A stretch of DNA of 64,000 nucleotides from Gibbula magus (lineage: Eukaryota; Mollusca; Gastropoda; Trochida; Trochidae), in NCBI GenBank assembly GCA_936450465.1, contig OW388294.1, forward strand, positions 66,577,575 through 66,641,574, given 5' to 3'. Positions within the stretch are counted from its first letter, which is position 1. Every line of letters begins with the position of its first letter. Below are positions 31,718 through 43,717 of this stretch, piece by piece. The notes under the pieces were generated by a model. It saw nothing but the letters and a program-made list of their open reading frames with translations. It ran no database searches and was not told the DNA's origin. Both the position numbers and the translations under genes were made by a program.

Positions 31718-32135
31718 GGTGGGATAACTGCAAAGACAAAATATGAAATATTTCAATATTATCATTTTTTCAATGTAAATGAAAACGTTCTTTTAAAATA
31801 ACAAATAATATATGATAACCACTCCAATAACGCCTCTACCCACTCCCACCCCCCCCCCCCCCCCCCCCCCCCCCGCCCCCCTTTTAAATAAAAAAATTTA
31901 TTCGCCCCTGCCTTGTAGTGTCCCTATCCTCAACATAAATAAGAATATACACATTTCTTTATAAGTTAATTATAAGTAATAAGAAGTCATCACAACAATA
32001 CAATAGCTTGCAGTTCTGTTTATGAATAGCTGGCCCGAAAGAGAAATCACATTCATCAACGTGAAATTGTCATTTTCATCTTGTGTCTTGTATTCCGTCA
32101 CCTGTTTATGTAAAAGGAACATTTAACTTTTTAAT
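31718..32135 (-). other. 5' UTR intron end and upstream region of GT31-2
   Basis: A splice acceptor (minus strand) ends at about 31728, ten bases before the ATG. A poly(C) tract with one interruption lies near 31850-31880. The upstream exon was not identified. Confidence 0.5.
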
Positions 32136-32645
32136 GCAGTCAATATAAGTTATAAAATCAATATAAGTTATAAAGTCAATATAAGTTATAAAGTCAATAT
32201 AAGTTATAAAGTCAATATAAGTTATAAAGTCAATATAAGTTATAAAGTCAATAGAAGTTATAAAGTCAACAGAAGTTATAAAGTCAATATAAGTCATAAA
32301 GTCAATAGAAGTTATAAAATCAATAGAAGTTATAAAATCAATAGAAGTTATAAAATCAATAGAAGTTATAAAGTCAATATAAGTTATAAAGTCAATATAA
32401 GTTATAAAGTCAATATAAGTCATAAAGTCAATAGAAGTTATAAAATCAATAGAAGTTATAAAGTCAATAGAAGTTATAAAATCAATAGAAGTTATAAAAT
32501 CAATAGAAGTTATAAAATCAATAGAAGTTATAAAGTCAATAGAAGTTATAAAGTCAATAGAAGTTATAAAATCAATATAAGTTATAAAGTCAATAGAAGT
32601 TATAAAGTCAATAGAAGTTATAAAGTCAATAGAAGTTACAAAGTT
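32136..32645. repeat. 18-bp minisatellite
   Basis: About 28 copies of AGTTATAAAGTCAATATA and close variants (AGAAGTTATAAAATCAAT). The minus-strand open frame repeating Tyr-Ile-Asp-Phe-Ile-Thr arises because 18 is a multiple of three. Confidence 0.95.
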
Positions 32646-32722
32646 GTGTGTAATACCAATAACCTTACTGCAAATCTCTCAGCTGATTTTGTACTGACTG
32701 CTCTGGAATGCATATTAATTAA

Positions 32723-32830
32723 AGGGGTAGTAGCACGTTTTTTGAAAATTTTATTTTTTCAATTTCCCATTTATAGTGATAGTTTATGTATTTATATTTA
32801 CATAAGAGGTTAAAGCATCGTATTACTCAC
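32723..32830. mobile_element. Truncated family-1 MITE, copy D
   Basis: TTAA (32719-32722) then AGGGGTAGTAGCACG, followed by about 90 bases colinear with copy A. Similarity stops near 32830 and no right terminus is present. Confidence 0.7.
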
Positions 32831-33477
32831 ATATGCAAATGAAACATTGCTGCACCCCAAACATTTGATTATTAGTTCAAGTATCTCATATAGTGAATTA
32901 TATTTACCAATTCGAATGTTATATACTTTCATTAAAATACATAAAATATACAAAGACATATTTACTATGCTATTTCTTATTTTCTATATTAGCATCAAAG
33001 TGTTTTGGAATATTCATTATTTTGCGTCAAAAACTTACATTTCCATATCATACATATGTAATTATATACTATACTTACTCTCTTGTGCCTCCTTGCTGTG
33101 TGTCTACAGAATAAATGTCAACTCGCGGATTTCAGCATTTTGACAGTTTGAAACGTGTAATAACAGCTGAATAATAATGGGTCACTATGTAGCATATGGT
33201 TTATATTTCTGAAGTATAAACAAATGTATCAATGCAAATATTGATTGCATACGACTGAAGGACTAATTCCTTACTTGCTTGTTGTCGTAAACGTATTGAC
33301 TATGAAATTCTTAAGTGACAGCTGTACTTATGTTTTCCCTGTCAAACTTTTGGTAATACGTTAATATGGATTTTTTTCCATGCACAATACTTTACAGGCC
33401 CATTACGACGGTTTCATATATTATCCCCCCCCCCCTAGTCACTCCCCCTTCCCCCCTAATTTGTACTTCATGGACAG
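32831..33477. other. Intergenic, no recognised feature
   Basis: AT-rich; short C-runs near 33425-33455. No gene recognised. Confidence 0.4.
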
Positions 33478-34888
33478 TTGATCAATTATATATATCACAG
33501 AAAGAGGTAAACACTGTATGTTTTGAAAAATTGACTCCTGGTTACTTGTCAAAGAGTTGTCAAAACTGTAACTGTTTACTATGAGGCATCGAATCAGGTG
33601 AAAAACTCAACACACTCACTCACTCACTCTCTCACACTCTCACACTCTCACTCTCTCACACTCTCACTCTCTCACACTCTCACACTTTCACGCTCTCACA
33701 CTCTCACACTCTCACTCTCTCACACTCTCACTCTCTCACACTCTCACTCTCTCACACTCTCACTCTCTCACACTCTCACTCTCTCACACTCTCACACTCT
33801 CACGCTCTCACACTCTCACACTCTCACACTCTCACACTCTCACACTCTTACACTCTCACTCTCTCACACTCTCACACTCTCACGCTCTCACACGCTCACA
33901 CTCTCACACTCTCACACTCTCACTCTCTCACACTCTCACTCTCTCACGCTCTCACACTCTCACTCTCTCACACTCTCACACTCTCACTCTCTCACACTCT
34001 CACTCTCTCACACTCTCACACTCTCACGCTCTCACACTCTCACACTCTCACACTCTCACTCTCTCTCTCACTCTCTCACTCTCTCACACTCTCATTATCT
34101 CTCTCTCTCTCTCTCACACACACACTCACACTCTCACACTCTCACTCTCTCACACTCTCACTCTCTCACACTCTCACACTTGATCAATTATATATATCAC
34201 AGAAAGAGGTAAACACTGTATGTTTTGAAAAATTGACTCCTGGTTACTTGTCAAAGAGTTGTCAAAACTGTAACTGTTTACTATGAGGCATCGAATCAGG
34301 TGAAAAACTCAACACACTCACTCACTCACTCTCTCACACTCTCACACTCTCACTCTCTCACACTCTCACTCTCTCACACTCTCACACTTTCACGCTCTCA
34401 CACTCTCACACTCTCACTCTCTCACACTCTCACTCTCTCACACTCTCACTCTCTCACACTCTCACTCTCTCACACTCTCACTCTCTCACACTCTCACACT
34501 CTCACGCTCTCACACTCTCACACTCTCACACTCTCACACTCTCACACTCTCACTCTCTCACACTCTCACACTCTCACGCTCTCACACGCTCACACTCTCA
34601 CACTCTCACACTCTCACTCTCTCACACTCTCACTCTCTCACGCTCTCACACTCTCACTCTCTCACACTCTCACACTCTCACTCTCTCACACTCTCACTCT
34701 CTCACACTCTCACACTCTCACGCTCTCACACTCTCACACTCTCACACTCTCACTCTCTCTCTCACTCTCTCACTCTCTCACACTCTCATTATCTCTCTCT
34801 CTCTCTCTCACACACACACTCACACTCTCACACTCTCACTCTATCACACTCTCACACTCTCACACTCTCACCCTCTCACACTCTCACA

Positions 34889-34920
<32 letters not shown>

Positions 34921-35516
34921 CTCTCTAACTCTCTCACTCTCTCACTCTCTCACACTCTCACTCTCTCACGCTCTCACACTCTCACTCTCTCTCTCACTCT
35001 CTCACTCTCTCACTCTCTCACTCTCTCACACTCTCACTCTCTCACTCTCTCACTCTCACTCTCTCTCTCTCACTCTCTCACTCTCTCACTCTCTCACACT
35101 CTCACTCTCTCACACATTCACACTCTCACTCTCTCACTCTCTCACACTCTCACTCTCTCACTCTCTCACACTCTCATTCTCTCACTCTCTAACACTCTCA
35201 CACTCTCACACTCTCACTCTCTCACTCTCTCACTCTCTCACTCTCTCACACTCTCACTCTCTCACTCTCTCACTCTCTCTCTCTCACTCTCTCACACTCT
35301 CACACTCTCACTCTCTCACTCTCTCACTCTCTCTCTCTCACTCTCTCACTCTCTCACTCTCTCACTCTCTCACTCTCTCACACTCTCACTCTCTCACTCT
35401 CTCACTCTCTCACTCTCTCACACTCTCACTCTCTCACACTGTCACACTCTCACACTCTCACTCTCTCACTCTCTCACTCTCTCACTCTCTCACACTCTCA
35501 CTCTCTCACTCTCTCA
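33478..35516. repeat. (CACTCT)n-type satellite with 700-bp duplication
   Basis: About 1.9 kb of CTCACACTCTCA-type sequence. A unique 127-base lead ('TTGATCAATTATATATATCA'... to 'GGTGAAAAACTCAACACACT') occurs at 33478 and again at 34180. The following satellite, including rare landmarks such as 'CACACTTTCACGCTCTC' and 'CTCATTATCTC', is also duplicated, so the duplication spans about 700 bp. The open frames encoding Ser-His-Thr-Leu repeats are not genes. Confidence 0.92.
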
Positions 35517-37690
35517 GTATAGAACCTAGTTCAAGTAAGTACAAAATCTATGAACCTTCTGCACTATTGAACAAACATTCGTCAAATAGCAATGGCAAAA
35601 TCGAATTGTTTGTGTGCCAGTCAAATGGGAATCCGTATTATAATTAAGTATAAATCGCGCACAGAAACCTTCCTTGGAATTGTATCGTTTAGCTTTCTTC
35701 AACAAGACTTCACATGTGACAGCGATAGAGAACGATTGGAATGTTCCAGACAGATGAAACTGACAACAGTTGCAGAAATCATGAACTGTCACAGATAAAT
35801 TTAAAAAAATCGTGTATACATATTATTTGATTAATGTGGTCAAATGTAAGTGCAAACGGGGCAACGCCCTCATATTAAACAATATGTATCCTCTTCTCAA
35901 AAACCAAATGCGATGCTGAAAGTGTTTGTACACCTTGGTAGATGGGATATTAAATACATTTTACATTTGATGACTTTATGGCCCTCAAAATTAAAGCGCG
36001 TCAGAAATGAATGAAATGTTGTGTACAAACGTCAAGGAAAATAGGGACTATACATTGTAGATTCCTTAACCATATGACGACATCTTGGGAAAATGTTCAG
36101 CTTTATATTAAGTACTCATGGGTAAAACAAACGATGTGTTTATTAACGTTGATAACATTTCGATCCAAAACTGACATAATTCGATACCATATAAAACCTT
36201 TTCACAAACGCACCAACCATTTCTGAGGGGTCGTGACCAATCTCCATCACGAATGTTCGGTGAAAGAGTTGTCCCCCTTTTTCTGTCGTGAATGTATCTG
36301 AAAGAATCCTCACTACATTGTGCACAAAACCTTCCCCGGCACTGTATCGTTTAGATTTCATCAATAAGAGTGACAGGTTTGGCCTCTGAGCAGCAGAGAA
36401 TCAGATTGGGGTGTTGCAGACGGGTGAAACTCTCGAAATCATGAACTGTCACAAAACCTCAATCAAGAGCCTGGCGAACATTTATAAATCCAAAACCCAA
36501 ATCCAATTTCTTTTCATCCATCTAATCTATACCAAATATGGAGAGAAAATTTTTGATCCCTATGTGTATTAGGTTCTCCCAAAAGAATGTCAGCAAAACT
36601 TTCTGGAAATCGCTAGGGCAAACACTAATGCAACATTGAATTAATCTCATTTTTCAGCTTCATATGTATGAAATGAATAAAGCTCATTTTCGGGCATGCT
36701 TAATATGTTCTGCTAATGATAGTTGATGGATAAATAGCGATAATTGACCTTATGCACTAGTAAACGGAATAGTTTCATGATATCCATATATTTGTCAGAT
36801 CTGAAAATTAATAGTCTCGCTACTGATAATCATGATTGATTTCATGTTTTCATCAAAGAACTGGTGTGTCAAGAATGTTTTTTTTTAAAGAAATGATACC
36901 ATACAAAATGCAAGATATTTCCATACATGCAACAGACAAAGAGTTACATCATGTCTCCCATGATTGTTTGTTGAACAACCTTTTTTTAAAGGTAAATGCA
37001 ATTCTTAAAGTTAAATATCTAACTTGCAGTTGGCAAAGTTATTAGAATTCGTAATTTTCATTTCACTTTTTTTATTTATATTTCTGTTACACTTGAAATT
37101 CATTGGTACCTAACAGACTATAGTCTGATTTGTCTGCTATATTAAGAGAGACACGAAGTTGTTTACCCACATACCAACTATCAACAAACCCAGTAGTTTT
37201 AAAGAATACCGCCCTGACACAGCAAATAACCAGCCCCCTCTCTATCACCCCACCCTCGCCCTCTTTAAACTACACTATTGGATCGTTTATGTTTGCTTCA
37301 GTCAAGCTGCATACTAATGGTAAATAGCAATGGTTGACTTTTGTTGTAATTTCTATACTTCTTATTTGCAAACTGTTTATCGTGTCGCAATGGCGAATTT
37401 GACTTCACAATCCAAACCTTAAATTTGAGAACGCAATTAGTGACCTGGTTCTCCATGCTAGAGGTAAGGTTCTGCTATTTTTTGCGAGAAATTCTTCTTT
37501 GTTTTCGTTTAATAGAATGATGCAATGTAAATCAAGTATAATTTTAATTCACTTGAAAATTATTCTTGAACAAAATAAGCCAGCGAAGTGTGTCACAATT
37601 GTAACGTGGTAAAATGATGACTTGTAGTAAGAATGTACTTACACAAATAGTTTTATTATTTGTTACCGCAGTTGAGTTATTTTGGTTGCG
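35517..37690. other. Intergenic with a diverged duplication
   Basis: No gene recognised. Segments 35655-35800 and 36315-36460 resemble each other ('AAACCTTCC', 'TGTATCGTTTAG', 'GAAATCATGAACTGTCACA'), about 660 bases apart. Both have minus-strand open frames, but these show no known domain. Confidence 0.5.
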
Positions 37691-37710
37691 GGTGGTCAGT
37701 TGTATAACTA

Positions 37711-37985
37711 TGTGATTTACTCGAGCATGTTAGCATACGATATTAATGCAACAAGAGGTTTTTTTAATAAAGGATATAAATAAGTTTTCAATATTTATTT
37801 ATTAATCGTTATGTGTATTTTTGTGAATCATGATATTTTATTATACCCATGTAATTTACACGAGCATGTTAGCATTTGACATTAATGTAACGAGAGTGTT
37901 ATAAGAGTAAGTGATATATATAACTTTTCAATATTTATTTATTAATCGTTATGTGAATCATGTGAATCATGACCAATGTAATTTA
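37711..37985. repeat. 139-bp tandem duplication upstream of GT31-3
   Basis: The block 'CGAGCATGTTAGCAT' ... 'TTTCAATATTTATTTATTAA' recurs with a period of 139 (about 37722 and 37861). A partial third start ('TGTAATTTACACGA') is near 37975. Confidence 0.75.
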
Positions 37986-38082
37986 CACGATAGCAGACAC
38001 TCTAGAACGTCACACAAAATCCAATGTGTGGATATATGACTGATCTGATATTTGCTAGGTAAAGGTGATATAGTATGATATA

Positions 38083-38255
38083 CAGTCAGACCCCGTTTAT
38101 CCGCACAATTGGGTTACAGTTCAAAATCGTCCGGAAAGCAAGACTTGTAATTAAACAAATCATCATGTGCATATACATGCATAAAGAAGATTAGATATAC
38201 TACCGTGCGGATGACCGGGGTTCCGGATATACGTGTCCGGATAAACGGGGTCTCA
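38083..38255. mobile_element. Pogo/Tigger-like MITE
   Basis: TA then CAGTCAGACCCCGTTTATCC at the left; the right end GGATAAACGGGGTCTCA is its near inverse, followed by TA. About 173 bp with no coding capacity. The CAG-start TIR and TA target fit Tc1/mariner pogo-type non-autonomous elements. Confidence 0.75.
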
Positions 38256-38609
38256 TATTTCTCGCATTTCTCATTTTATATTTGATATCATTTATAATTT
38301 ACCTACTGGGTAATATCTTATCAAAAGTTCACAGATGTACATATAAATGACAGCTGAATTATATAAGGTCAATGACAGATGAACTCTGATCTAAAATAAT
38401 CAACGTAAAACTTTCGTTCATTTTCTAGAAAGGAAACGCAATTATAAAACTCATAAAGTACTTTCAGAATTGGAGAGATGAATTATGATAAAAAATAAAA
38501 CAAAAAGTAATTTGATAGTTACACACCGAAATCACTTTACTGTGTTTTAGAGTTCAGTTTTATTTAAATTCAACCTTTTTCTTTCAGGAATTAATTCAAG
38601 ACTTGAACA
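38256..38609 (+). other. Upstream region and 5' UTR acceptor of GT31-3
   Basis: AT-rich. The acceptor CTTTTTCTTTCAG ends at 38587, 22 bases before the ATG, so GT31-3 also has an intron in its 5' UTR. The upstream exon was not placed. Confidence 0.5.
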
Positions 38610-39833
38610 ATGGTTTTGGTACGTCTTCCAAAGCTGCATCGCCGAGCCAAATACTACACTGTAATGTGTATATGTGTCCTCGTATTTATCTACAAGACGA
38701 ACCACTCACCAGAAAGTCAAAGGCATAAATATTATGATGTGGAAATAAAGTTAAATGAAAACGAAACTCTGTTGAGTGAAGCCCTTCATCAAAACAAGCA
38801 GAAAGAACGTACACCATTCATAAAAAAGAAATATCTTCATAGAACGTCGACAAATAACCTCAATTCAGATTGGTCAAACCATATGACGTCATCAAAGAGA
38901 CAGAAAAACAACGTGACCTCCACAGTCGTCAACGGTACGGATATTGCTCCTCAAATTCTACGCTTCTTTGATTTGAGTTCTGATGAGGCAAAGGATAATT
39001 TTGTCAATCTTCATAAATACACATTTAAGCTTAATACAGATTTATGTAAAGGAGAGGAGACGTTTCTTGCAATTATCATACATTCAGCTCCGAGATATAC
39101 AGAGAGAAGGAATCGCATGAGGGCCTCATTGGGTAACGTTGTAGAACACCGTGGGAAGCGTGTTATATATGTGTTCGTTATTGGGGACGTGAAAGGAGAA
39201 TCTTACCAAGAGGCACTGAATAACGAATTCCAACTCCACAGGGATATTGTCCAGGGGAACTTCTTTGATCTTTATAAGCATTTGGCAAGGAAACATGTAA
39301 TGGCAATGCATTGGTTTAAGCACCATTGCAATGCTAGGCATGTTCTCAAACTGGATGATGATACGTTCATTAATCCACACAGGGTTGTAGATTTCATTAT
39401 GGGTGTAAAACCAACCGGAAATGAAATGTGGTGCAAGTTTGCACACTATTATGAACCAGCTCGAGGAAAGTCAAAATGGCACACATCAATGGAGGAATAT
39501 CCGTTTCCGGTTTTCCCGCCATTTTGTTTCGGGTTTGCATACATTGCAACTCGTGAAAGCTGGTTAGCAATGTACGAAGTTTCTGCAACAAATAGGAAGA
39601 TATCAATGGATGATGTGTATGTTACAGGTATTCTCGCCGTCAAGGCTGGTATTCAGCGGTACGAGTTTAGTCCCATTCTCTGGAGGTGTCCCAAAAACCG
39701 TTCAGTTATTCCCATTGGGATGAAGATGAAAGCTATTCTTTTTGATCCAATGAATCGATGCAGTAACATTCCCTTTGAGAAATGGAAGAATCTCAAAACG
39801 AACTTTGTAAACAGGCCAAGAACGGATGTCTAA
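38610..39833 (+). CDS. GT31 family beta-1,3-glycosyltransferase (GT31-3)
   Basis: This is a 407-residue type II Golgi enzyme, diverged from GT31-1 and GT31-2 but clearly in the same family. It has a basic N-terminus (RLPKLHRRAK), a signal anchor at about 15-28, and a Lys/Asn-rich stem to about 145. The catalytic domain follows: 'FLAIIIHSAP' (152-161), 'DIVQGNFFDLYKHLARKHV' (212-230), DDD (249-251) in 'KLDDDTFIN', 'YPFPVFPPFCFGFAYI' (297-312) and 'MDDVYVTG' (333-340). Sequons are at N31, N51, N101 and N108. Single coding exon after a splice acceptor at 38587. A late 'IPFEKWKN' tail parallels 'FELWK' and 'FKLWK' in the other two. It is likely a beta-1,3-galactosyl- or GlcNAc-transferase; the sugar acceptor is unknown. 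Confidence 0.93.
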   Translation: MVLVRLPKLHRRAKYYTVMCICVLVFIYKTNHSPESQRHKYYDVEIKLNENETLLSEALHQNKQKERTPFIKKKYLHRTSTNNLNSDWSNHMTSSKRQKNNVTSTVVNGTDIAPQILRFFDLSSDEAKDNFVNLHKYTFKLNTDLCKGEETFLAIIIHSAPRYTERRNRMRASLGNVVEHRGKRVIYVFVIGDVKGESYQEALNNEFQLHRDIVQGNFFDLYKHLARKHVMAMHWFKHHCNARHVLKLDDDTFINPHRVVDFIMGVKPTGNEMWCKFAHYYEPARGKSKWHTSMEEYPFPVFPPFCFGFAYIATRESWLAMYEVSATNRKISMDDVYVTGILAVKAGIQRYEFSPILWRCPKNRSVIPIGMKMKAILFDPMNRCSNIPFEKWKNLKTNFVNRPRTDV

Positions 39834-40587
39834 CTTTACATATTCACCGAGAGTCAATATTTTCAATATATTAATGAGATAGGTAAACATTTATTATAAA
39901 AATAAGGGCACAATGTGATAACTTGTGTATGGAAGTGTAAATAACCATGAATCATAGATTGTTTCATTCTGGTCACCATAGTATACATCATATTAACAAA
40001 AGGATTGGTTGGTTACAATAACGCGGTGTGTTTCGTCGCTGCAAAAGTTGTATGATTCCCATGGAGTTGAAACTTGAAAGAAAAAATGTGCCATAACATC
40101 ACGTGATCGAGAGGAAAGCTAATATAGGTGCTTTCAAATTATATGTAGTGGAGTATGTGTATGTGTTAATGATGGCACGATCACATGACACACTTTGATT
40201 AGATATAGGACTAATCATGCTAATGAACCCCACCCCCTTTAAAAAATGTTTGCATGGGCGGGTATGGCCTTCAAATTTCCTGGATTCGCCACTGGATACA
40301 ATATAAAAAAACCCATCAGGGTATTAAATCAACGAGCGATACATGCGACTGAAATAAAGTTACATCATGTTATCAAAAGCCTGTTAAACTTAATTCGAAA
40401 TTTTGGAACATTATGTGTTCATATTTTTGAGTATCAGACGTTCTAAGAAAGTCCATAGCATTCAAATTAGCAATGAAATGACTTTCGAAACTTTCTGATT
40501 GAAGGAGATACGAAAGTCACTTTGAATCTCTTGAGAATAATCCCTAAAACTTCAACTGAGTCGGAATGCAGTTCTACTGCAGTCTGT
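39834..40587. other. 3' flank of GT31-3, no other feature
   Basis: Non-coding. AATAAA occurs in 'GAAATAAAGTTAC' near 40350 and could serve as a poly(A) signal. Confidence 0.35.
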
Positions 40588-42063
40588 ATTCCTACATGAA
40601 CTATTAAACCTGTGTTCCACTCATTCGAACTGCATTCATAAATCATTCTAACTATTAAACCTTTTTTTGGATGGTAGATATGAATGTATTTATTGCATCT
40701 CTAAATCTCAATAACCTTAGAAAAGGTATGAACAAAAACTTATACAATGGCTATTTTCCACTGAACTATCTTTTCAAATTGGGTGCTAATATCTAGACTT
40801 TTAGACATTTAGACTTTGCATAACTAAAAATCCATATTGGCAAGACCTGATACATATTTGGAGCAATTATTATCGCTTACATTGTGAAGACATGGAAGAC
40901 AATAGTGCCATTTTAGCTGAACCGTTATTGCTTAACCACCAATGTGCAGATTCAACATGTATTATAGAAGACTGGTTTCGGAAGGGAGTACATAACGTAA
41001 GAGATGTGTGTGATGAAAAAGGACTTTTATCTTTCATAGCTTTAAAAGAAAAATTTAATTTGAAGGGTACATATTTGGACCACTATCGTGTTATCAGCAA
41101 TCTTCCTACTCAATGGAAAAAAACAAATTAGATAAATTGTTCTTTATACACATCTATGATCTTAAGATCAACAATTTCCTTACGGAATGGCTCACACCTT
41201 CAAACGGTTCACGCAAGATCTATGATAAAATTTTGCATACTGACCAACAACCAATCGTCTGCTTATAAAGAAATTAAGCTACAAGACTTCCAATTAAGAT
41301 TCTTGCATCGCACTATTATAAACTAAAAATGAACCAGTTAAAATGAAACTCATTTACAACAGTATTTGTAATAGATGCAACGAAGATGAAAGATACATAG
41401 CTAGAATGAAAAACCAATCAAATTATTTTATGAGAAAATGGCTACCATTACAAGATGCACTTGATTGATTTTATACTCATTATGTAGCAACAACTATGTC
41501 CAACTGTGATACTCACTATTATTGCATTGTGAATATATGTGACATGTATTTGAATGTGCCTACTCCTGTGAATAAAAACATATAAAAAAACCAAACTATT
41601 AAACCTTTGTTCCATTTATTCGAACTGCATTCGTACATCATTCTAACTTTTAAGCCTGTGTTCCACTCATTCCAACTGCATTCTTAAATCATTCAGACTA
41701 TTAAATTCTGTGTTCCACTCATTCCAACTGCATTCTTAAATCATTCTAACTATTAAGCCTGTGTTCCACTCATTCAAACTGCATTCTTAAATCATTCAGA
41801 CTATTAAATTCTGTGTTCCACTCATTCCAACTGCATTCTTAAATCATTCTAACTATTAAGCCTGTGTTCCACTCATTCAAACTGCATTCTTAAATCATTC
41901 TAACTATTAATCCTGTGTTCCACTCATTCAAACTGCATTCTTAAATCATTCTAACTATTAAGACTGTGTTCCACTCATTCCAACTTCATTTTTTAATCAT
42001 TCTAACTATGAAGCCTGTGTTCCACTCATTCCAACTGCATTCTTAAATCATTCTAACTATTCA
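40588..42063. repeat. 51-bp minisatellite, split by an L1-like insertion
   Basis: Units of 'AACTATTAAGCCTGTGTTCC', then 'ACTCATTC' and 'AACTGCATTCTTAAATCATT' repeat about ten times at 41595-42063. One and a half units lie at 40588-40664. The two parts are separated by a LINE fragment, and the repeat phase resumes across it. Confidence 0.9.
40665..41593 (+). mobile_element. 5'-truncated L1/Tx1-like LINE with 15-bp TSD
   Basis: AACTATTAAACCTTT is present at 40650-40664 and again at 41594-41608, a 15-bp target duplication. The insert reads, in shifting frames, 'MVDMNVFIASLNLNNLRK', 'NPYWQDLIHIWSNYY', then the 79-codon piece 40892-41131 ('CADSTCIIEDWFRKGVHNVR', 'GLLSFIALKEKF', 'VISNLPTQWKK'). 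These are C-terminal blocks of L1-clade ORF2 proteins. It ends in 'GAATAAAAACATATAAAAAA', an A-rich tail. Endonuclease and RT core are absent. Confidence 0.85.
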
Positions 42064-42879
42064 TCTTGTACGGTCGTTCACTCGTAGGATTAGTCCGTTA
42101 TCTCGCATCAGATAAACAGATTAATTAATTGATCTTGTATCGTGTCTATTTTAGAAGAATGAAGATCTTATTTCTTAATGTACACATTTGACAAGATATA
42201 AAAGAAGAGAGTTAGGGGTATTGGGAGGGTTAAACTTATTAGGGAAGAGATGTTACAATTGTGTCAATATTTTCTTGTTTGCAGATCACGTAAACCTGAC
42301 CCTAACTAGTCTAAACCGTCTTTAAGGATTTATATTCGTTATCCAGTGTGTCATTTGGATTGCAACACTACTCCGGTCTATATGTCACAATAATCGGCTA
42401 TCAAAGAAATTAACCTGTATGCTATTACATGTATATGTACACATGTATTCAATGAAAACTTATTGTGTAATATATTCTTCAAATTATAATTTACTGGACA
42501 AACTTAGTAAGGGATATTGTAATTTTTATGATTAATATTTCATTTTTGAGTAGGTTAATAACAATAATACAGACTTAATAATTTATCATATAGTTTATTA
42601 GGATAGTATGGTCGAAATTATGCGTTATGCAGGTAAGTACGGTTCTATCTTCTGGCACTCTCCCAACTGATATTTTATGTCTGCTTCGATGTACATAGAT
42701 TTCGATTTTGGAAAGGCCACTTCCTTTCAACCGTATGATATAATTATACAATGGATATAATATAATATGATAAAAGAACATATAATGTAAAGACGACAAC
42801 CCAGCATTAAACCACAAACAAGGCTACAATGTAACGCCGTCTTGCACAGTCTGAATACAGCAATTGAAGTAATCTTCAT
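42064..42879. other. Intergenic, no recognised feature
   Basis: AT-rich; no coding or repeat signal recognised. Confidence 0.4.
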
Positions 42880-43137
42880 TTATAGCGCAGTGGTTAGCGC
42901 GTTCGGCTTCCGATCAAGAGACCCGTGATTCGAATCCTAATCCAAGAGCTCAGCCACTGTGTTTGCTGTAGTGAACTGTTCTACATAAAGTAAGGTTTGG
43001 GTGCAATGCTACACTGAATTTCAACGCAGTACCACCCATGGTTCGCTAGTTCCAGCTTTCCCCCTGCAATAATACTAGCAGCCTAAATATAAGTGAAATA
43101 CTCATTAAAGCGGCGTTAAACAGCAACTCACCTCATT
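42880..43137 (+). mobile_element. tRNA-derived SINE, copy 1
   Basis: A pol III box A-like 'TAGCGCAGTGGTTAGCGCG' (42882-42900) and box B 'GATTCGAATCC' (42928-42938) form a tRNA-like head. The unique body holds 'GGTTTGGGTGCAATGCTACA' and 'GTACCACCCATGGTTCGCTA', and the tail is 'GCGGCGTTAAACAGCAACTC' then 'ACCTCATT'. Copies 2 and 3 (inverted) are at 46514-46804 and 62754-62915. The head is too degenerate to fold as a working tRNA. Confidence 0.85.
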
Positions 43138-43717
43138 GTTCATAAACCATCAACTACGACAGAATGAAATTGTAAAATTACTTTTGTTTGAAACTGACTA
43201 TTACAAAAAGTTGGGAATTGTCAGATTTTACGGACGCTTTCAGCTGAAGTTTTCAATCAATAATGTGCATATGCTGCTTATGAACAATTGCTTTTCAGAC
43301 ACACAAGACAAACAGGGAAGCCGTCCTAAAATATTTTTGAAGCAAAGTTAAAGAGAAGGTTGTACATTAGTATTTTGTTGAAACTAAATTCGAGGGTACA
43401 TTAATATTCTTGTTTGTACATGTACATATACATTTGTATAACGTGAATGTATTTTTGGAACACAGGCAGTTGAGACATACATTGTATGGATGGGGGTATT
43501 GCCTTGACGACTTGTGACAAAGAAAATCGGATATATTCATTGACAATAATAAAACAATGAGAAGTGGAGTATTTCATAGGCCCTACAGGTGAAGTTTTGT
43601 TGAGACATATATGATTCAATGTTTATCAGACTTAATGATAAGTTATATGATACTTGTGGATATTTAATGAATATAATTATGTTTATTATTTAAAGAATAT
43701 AAAATTACATTGATGAT
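43138..43717. other. Intergenic, no recognised feature
   Basis: No gene recognised. Small open frames lack motifs. Confidence 0.4.

Noticed and set aside
31718..31765. Upstream in-frame ATG of GT31-2 as the start
   Set aside because: A splice acceptor shared with GT31-1 lies between the two ATGs, so the upstream codons are intronic.
32106..32423. 105-codon minus-strand frame repeating Tyr-Ile-Asp-Phe
   Set aside because: Pure consequence of an 18-bp minisatellite.
32136..32645. CRISPR array
   Set aside because: Regular 18-bp units without unique spacers, and the context is eukaryotic.
33598..35529. Long open frames (204 and 409 codons) rich in Ser-His-Thr-Leu
   Set aside because: They are translations of the CTCACACTCTCA satellite, with no start context or non-repeat domain.
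42880..42952. Functional tRNA gene
   Set aside because: Boxes A and B are present, but the sequence does not close into a cloverleaf and recurs as the head of a SINE with two other copies.
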